Assembly: GCA_028703175.1 (NCBI GenBank)
Contig: JAQVNJ010000180.1
Coordinates: 1 to 8,919, forward strand
Reading direction: 5' to 3'
Source: JAAYCB01 sp012744395
GTDB lineage: Bacteria > Planctomycetota > Planctomycetia > Pirellulales > Thermoguttaceae
Length of the DNA: 8,919 bases
This document shows positions 5,491 to 8,919 of the stretch, in pieces. The notes beneath the pieces were generated by a model, which made no database searches, was not told the DNA's origin, and saw only the letters and a program-made list of their open reading frames with translations. The stretch's first letter is position 1; each line of letters opens with the position of its first letter. A program made the translations under genes and the position numbers.

Positions 5491-7008
5491 TCAGGGCACG
5501 AACAGGTTCTTCGTGGCGAAGTTCGGATCGCTCGTCAGGTGCACGCCGAGGCGGCGGAGGCCGGCCTCGTCGCCCGGAGTCGGCACGTGCGTGATGTGCA
5601 CGTCGCAGCCGCGGAGCTCCTTCAGCTTCTCCACGCACAACTGGGCCATCGGGTTGGCCGTCACGCTGATGCCGAGGGCGAACAGCGTCTCCTGGACGTC
5701 GAGGCTGACGGCCTTCTGGCCGAGGATGTCTTTCTTCATCCGCGCCGCCGACTCGATCACGCTGGGGGCGAGCAGATGGATTCCGTCGGGCAGCCCGGCG
5801 AGCTGCTTCACCGCGTTCATCACCAGGGCGGAGGCGGCGTGCATCAGCGGTGAATTCTTGCCGGTCACGATGCGGCCGCCGGCCAGTTCGATCGCCGCGC
5901 CGCAATACACCCCCTGGTTGCCGTTCCCCTGCCGCTGCGCGTCCTCGGCCGCGCGCCGCGCCGGCCCGACCACGCGGCGGTCCTCCGGGCCGATGTGGAG
6001 CATCTCCATGAGGCGTTCCACGCGGCGGACCGTCTGCTCGTCGGCCAGCCCCATGGCGTACTCGGAGGCGTAGCGGAAATACCGGCGGATTACCTCGGCG
6101 CGGGATGCCGCCTGGACCTTTTCGTCATTGACGACGCCGGCGCTGGCGCGGTTGACCCCCATCTCCGTCGGCGAGCGGTAGATCGGTTCGGCCCCGGTGA
6201 TCCGCTGGAGAATCTTGTGGAGCACGGGGAACGCCTCGACGTCGCGGTTGTAGTTGGTGGCTGTCTGGCGGAAGGCCTCCAGGTGGAACGGGTCGATCAT
6301 GTTCACGTCGTGGAGGTCGGCCGTGGCCGCCTCGTAGGCCACGTTCACCGGGTGGGTCAGCGGCAGGTCCCAGATCGGGAAGGTCTCGAACTTGGCGTAC
6401 CCGGAGCGGACTCCGCGGAGGTGGTCGTGGTACATCTGGCTCAGGCAGGTGGCCAGCTTCCCGCTGCCCGGCCCGGGACCGGTGACGACCACCAGCGGCT
6501 TGGCCGTCTCGATGTAGGGGTTGGCGCCGTAGCCCTCCGCGCCGACGATCCGGTCGACTTCGGCCGGGTAGCCCTTTGTCGGCGGATGCGTGTAGACGGG
6601 GATCTCGCGCCGCTGGAGCTTGTTTTTGAATTGCAGGGCCCCCGGCTGGCCATCGAATCGCGTGACCACCACGCCTCGCAACTGGATGCCCCAGTCGCGG
6701 AGATCGTCGATCAGCTTCATCGCGTCGGCATCGTACGTGATGCCGAAGTCGGCGCGCATCTTTTTCCGTTCGATCGCGCCGGCGTGGATGCAGAGCAGGA
6801 TCTCCGCCTTGTCCTTGAGCTTCGTCAGCAGGCGCATCTTCACATTCGGGTCGAAACCCGGCAGCACCCGGGCGGCATGGTAGTCGAACAGGAGCTTGCC
6901 GCCGAACTCCAGGTACAGCTTGTTGCCGAAGCGGCTGACGCGGTCCAGGATCGCCTCGGTCTGTTCCTGGAGATACTTGCCGCTGTCAAAACCGACCGCA
7001 TCCTGCAT
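5491..7008 (-). CDS. DUF1846 (UPF0371) family protein
   Basis: A 505-residue protein, the normal length for DUF1846. The frame is open to 7206, but the ATG at 7008 is preceded by AGAGGA with five bases between, and the product then starts MQDAVGFDSGKYLQEQTEAI as family members do. Visible marks are YLEFGGKLLFDYHAARVLPG (32-51), a glycine-rich phosphate-binding-like loop GPGPGSGKLA (177-186), and a C-terminal half with NPMAQLCVEKLKELRGCDVH. Structures are known for the family but no reaction is established, to my knowledge; the glycine-rich loop suggests nucleotide or phosphate-ligand binding. It is soluble, with no signal peptide. It has its own promoter (7197-7226) and a leader of about 180 bases. 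It converges with the ATPase gene, 37 bases apart. Confidence 0.92.
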   Translation of the reverse strand: MQDAVGFDSGKYLQEQTEAILDRVSRFGNKLYLEFGGKLLFDYHAARVLPGFDPNVKMRLLTKLKDKAEILLCIHAGAIERKKMRADFGITYDADAMKLIDDLRDWGIQLRGVVVTRFDGQPGALQFKNKLQRREIPVYTHPPTKGYPAEVDRIVGAEGYGANPYIETAKPLVVVTGPGPGSGKLATCLSQMYHDHLRGVRSGYAKFETFPIWDLPLTHPVNVAYEAATADLHDVNMIDPFHLEAFRQTATNYNRDVEAFPVLHKILQRITGAEPIYRSPTEMGVNRASAGVVNDEKVQAASRAEVIRRYFRYASEYAMGLADEQTVRRVERLMEMLHIGPEDRRVVGPARRAAEDAQRQGNGNQGVYCGAAIELAGGRIVTGKNSPLMHAASALVMNAVKQLAGLPDGIHLLAPSVIESAARMKKDILGQKAVSLDVQETLFALGISVTANPMAQLCVEKLKELRGCDVHITHVPTPGDEAGLRRLGVHLTSDPNFATKNLFVP

Positions 7009-7196
7009 GGAAATCCTCTTTCTGCCACCACGGGTGAAAGCCGGTCCATTTTCCGGTTCAGAGACGCACTCCGCGAGCGCAGCCGGATGAGAGACACGGA
7101 CCGATCCCCGCCGCCACCGCCAACCGCAACCGTTCCCCCCGGCGGCGCGCCCGAGGGAGGGAAGAGCCACGCGAGCGGTTGCCTGCCAAACAACTG

Positions 7197-7226
7197 AGGA
7201 TACCACAGTCGCAGCAGGACCCGCAA
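7197..7226 (-). promoter_or_regulatory. promoter of the DUF1846 gene
   Basis: On the minus strand TTGCGG (7221-7226) and TATCCT (7197-7202) lie 18 bases apart. The -10 is preceded by TGG, giving an extended -10 (TGGTATCCT). Transcription would start near 7190, so the transcript has a leader of about 180 bases before the ATG at 7008. Confidence 0.55.
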
Positions 7227-7261
7227 GCGTTCTTTCGACGCGTTGCCGCGTTGCCGCCCTT

Positions 7262-7284
7262 CGATCGCCGGTCGGTGGCGATCG
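7262..7284. repeat. perfect 8-bp inverted repeat
   Basis: CGATCGCC (7262-7269) and GGCGATCG (7277-7284) can form a hairpin with a seven-base loop. The element also reads as a 10-base direct repeat CGATCGCCGG (7262-7271 and 7279-7288). It lies about 30 bases past the stop of the dual-OB gene and just upstream of the DUF1846 promoter. It could end the operon transcript or act as an operator; no T-tract follows. Confidence 0.45.
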
Positions 7285-7311
7285 CCGGCGACGCGGGCCG
7301 CGCGGGTGGCC

Positions 7312-8031
7312 CTATCCGAGTTCCCAGACGGGCTCGCCCGCGAAGTGCAGATTGGTCACCTGGAGCCAGTGATACTCCCTGGGAGCGTGGCGGGAGGCGG
7401 CGAAGGGCCGGGTCAGTCCGACACCGAGGATCACCGGGTCGGCCTTCGCCAGGCGGTCGGCGGCCCGGCGGATGCCGAGGGGGTCGGGCGTCATGTGGTC
7501 GTGGCGGTAGAGCCGCAGGTCCGTCACTCCGACAATCGCCCGGACCTGCCCGTCGCCGAGGGCGATGCGAATCCGGCCGGGTTGGGAGCCGCAGGGCTCC
7601 GTGCACCAGAGGCGCGGGGGAGCGGCGGGGACCAGGCATCCCAGGGAAGCCCGCCCCTTGCCGACCTCCGTTCCCTGCGCGTTGCGGCCGATCGGCTTGA
7701 GGTGTTCGCCGAACAGGTCGCGCAACGTTCGTTTCGCCACGCGTTGGAGAAGGTCCCAGAATACGGAACCGCGGATCGCATCGCCCGGCTTGACCTGGGC
7801 GAGCGCGACGAGGTGGTCCTCCACGTGGGGCGGTCGGGGCGCGGGCCGGGCGGGCCCGAGATCGACGATCCGGCCGACATCGAACGGGCCGCCGTAGCGC
7901 GCCAGCAGATCGAACGGCAGCGGACCGCCGGCGAGCACGGGGCGGACATGGCGCCGCGTCTCCAGGTCGAGCCCGGCGACGCAGATGTACCCGCCGCGGA
8001 CTCGCGTCAGGTGGGTGACGACAATTCGCAC
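7312..8031 (-). CDS. probable dual OB-fold protein, third gene of the DUF488 operon
   Basis: A 239-residue protein starting at GTG 8031. GAGGA lies seven bases before the GTG and is embedded in the stop of the preceding gene (TGAGGA); the intergenic gap is 10 bases. The frame is open further upstream to 8199, but that part overlaps the DUF488 gene and is Arg/Ala/Ser-rich shadow. The N-terminus VRIVVTHLTRVRGGYICVAG and the following LDLETRRHVRPVL look like a small beta barrel. A second beta-rich half ends HWLQVTNLHF with VWELG at the C-terminus. I recall a dual OB-fold family of this look near DUF488 genes, but the match is from memory and moderate. OB folds usually bind nucleic acid, so binding DNA or RNA for the DUF488 partners is inferred. 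No membrane segment or catalytic motif is evident. Confidence 0.7.
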   Translation of the reverse strand: MRIVVTHLTRVRGGYICVAGLDLETRRHVRPVLAGGPLPFDLLARYGGPFDVGRIVDLGPARPAPRPPHVEDHLVALAQVKPGDAIRGSVFWDLLQRVAKRTLRDLFGEHLKPIGRNAQGTEVGKGRASLGCLVPAAPPRLWCTEPCGSQPGRIRIALGDGQVRAIVGVTDLRLYRHDHMTPDPLGIRRAADRLAKADPVILGVGLTRPFAASRHAPREYHWLQVTNLHFAGEPVWELG

Positions 8032-8041
8032 CGCGGGGTCC

Positions 8042-8479
8042 TCACAAGTGGACGATTCGAGCCCCGCCCCAGTGCCCGCCGAGGTACTCGGCGACCAGGC
8101 GCCGGTGGCAGCGCTCCGCGCTCGGCTCGCTGCACAGCAGCACGCTGGGCGCGGCGAACAGGACCGGATCGGCCAGCCGCTCCGCCCCGCGATCGGCAAG
8201 CAGCTGGCGAAACCGCGACTCGTACGCCTCCCAGGCTAATAGTCTCTTGTGATAGGCGTCAAGCAGCTCCTTCGTCGGCGCGAGGCCCGGAAGGTGAAGA
8301 TACTCCGCGCCGCAGAGCTCCTGAAGAAAATACTCCAGGTCGCCGCGCTTCGCGAAGCCCGCCAGTTGCGACGTGTTGTTGAGCCGCACGTCGACGAGGC
8401 GCTTTATTCCGACCGCTTGCAGGCGTTCGAAGAACTGCCGGGCCGATTTCCGCGTGAAACCGATTGTGTAGATCTCCAC
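8042..8479 (-). CDS. DUF488 family protein, DVRLNNTSQLAGF type
   Basis: A complete 145-residue DUF488 protein. The start is GTG 8479, giving VEIYTIGFTRKSARQFFERL as in the family; GAGGAGG lies four bases upstream. Key motifs are the first-strand TIGF, LVDVRLNNTSQLAGFAKR (28-45) and the C-terminal LLCSEPSAERCHRR (114-127) with two conserved cysteines (116 and 124) and the invariant CHR. The conserved Cys/His/Arg/Asp set suggests an active site, perhaps acting on nucleic acids, but no reaction is established. It is the second of two DUF488 genes in a row and clearly belongs to a different subfamily from the first (DVRLNN against DVRSSPYAR), so it is an old duplication. Its start lies inside the upstream reading frame (76-base overlap) and its stop is 10 bases before the next gene. 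Confidence 0.9.
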   Translation of the reverse strand: MEIYTIGFTRKSARQFFERLQAVGIKRLVDVRLNNTSQLAGFAKRGDLEYFLQELCGAEYLHLPGLAPTKELLDAYHKRLLAWEAYESRFRQLLADRGAERLADPVLFAAPSVLLCSEPSAERCHRRLVAEYLGGHWGGARIVHL

Positions 8480-8919
8480 GGCGCCTCCTCGTGGGTGTCG
8501 AAGAGCGACAATTGCCCCTGCGTCTTCTGGAAGGCCTCCGCGCCGGCCAACTCGCTTTCGCTCACGGCGCGGCCGTCGCCCCGCAGGTGGACCACCTGGA
8601 AACCGCGGCTGCCGGCAACGCGGCCGATCAGCCGCCGGCGGTGGCACGCGCTGGGGTCTTCTTCGCCGCAGAGCAGGACGGTGCGGAAGCGGGCGGCCCG
8701 GGCGAGCAGATCCGCGAGCGCTTCCTGGAATGGCGGCCACTCCGCCAGGCGATCGTAGAGAACGTAGCCCTCCGCGTCGTAGAATTGCGCGTCTTCAGGC
8801 CGGCCGCCGAGAACATGGCCAAGAAACTCGTAAGAGAAGCCTTCGGCGCGGAGGTGGCTGGCGAGAATCTCCCGGTTGAACTGGACGGCGTAGCGGGCAT
8901 AGGGGCTCGAACGCACGTC
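8404..8919 (-). CDS. DUF488 family protein with sliding-clamp motif, cut by window edge
   Basis: The 171 residues present start inside the DUF488 domain at DVRSSPYARYAVQFNRE, so about 30 N-terminal residues lie beyond the window. The core continues with YEFLGHVLGGRP (fragment 30-41) and ends with VLLCGEEDPSACHRRRLI (81-98), the conserved Cys...CHRR site. After the domain comes GQLSLF (135-140). QLSLF fits the bacterial beta-clamp binding consensus QL(S/D)LF exactly, which suggests that the protein is tethered to the sliding clamp. The last 20 or so residues are Arg/Ser-rich and share their DNA with the start of the next gene, so the real C-terminus may be shorter. It is the first visible gene of the operon; the promoter is outside the window. 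Confidence 0.88.
   Translation of the reverse strand, partial: DVRSSPYARYAVQFNREILASHLRAEGFSYEFLGHVLGGRPEDAQFYDAEGYVLYDRLAEWPPFQEALADLLARAARFRTVLLCGEEDPSACHRRRLIGRVAGSRGFQVVHLRGDGRAVSESELAGAEAFQKTQGQLSLFDTHEEAPWRSTQSVSRGNRPGSSSNACKRSE

Noticed and set aside
5995..7197. 400-codon plus-strand open frame
   Set aside because: It is antisense to the DUF1846 gene, which has a clear family match, ribosome site and promoter; the translation is Val/Asp/Arg-rich shadow.
7243..8382. 379-codon plus-strand open frame
   Set aside because: It is antisense to the dual-OB-like and DUF488 genes and has no ribosome site or recognisable domain.

Overview
High-GC bacterial DNA of mixed gene content. The set of families points to a planctomycete, probably of the Pirellulales type: a membrane-anchored prenyltransferase/squalene-oxidase-repeat protein, a Ycf46-like AAA ATPase, a small nucleotidyltransferase pair and a DUF1846 protein. 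This is inference from gene content, not from a marker gene.

Layout. Bases 1-525 hold the 3' end of an unrecognised gene and a non-coding stretch with a strong imperfect hairpin (420-458). Bases 526-1136 hold a two-gene module like the toxin-antitoxin-type pairs common in planctomycetes: a short leading ORF, then a minimal nucleotidyltransferase that is broken by a frameshift at about base 791. Bases 1191-1579 are a self-contained guanidine unit: two ACGA-loop hairpins (a guanidine-II/mini-ykkC riboswitch), a Shine-Dalgarno site and a Gdx/SugE guanidinium exporter. Bases 1716-1968 hold an initiator-type tRNA-Met gene on the minus strand, with its promoter, a likely terminator and an extra tRNA 3'-half fragment just upstream. 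Bases 2116-5453 hold two plus-strand genes: the membrane-anchored alpha/alpha-toroid protein and the AAA ATPase. Bases 5491-7226 hold a convergent DUF1846 gene with its own promoter. Bases 7312-8919 hold a tight minus-strand operon: two different DUF488 genes (the first cut by the window edge), then a protein that resembles dual-OB-fold proteins.

How the genes work together. The riboswitch should switch on guanidinium export when guanidinium accumulates, and the sequence allows a specific model: the 3' arm of the first hairpin can otherwise pair with the Shine-Dalgarno region. The DUF488-DUF488-OB operon is the best candidate for a poorly described system. Its first protein carries QLSLF just after the DUF488 domain, a perfect match to the bacterial sliding-clamp binding motif, which suggests a job at replicating or repaired DNA. 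The toroid/AAA pair may be co-expressed, but only co-orientation and a 93-base gap support that.
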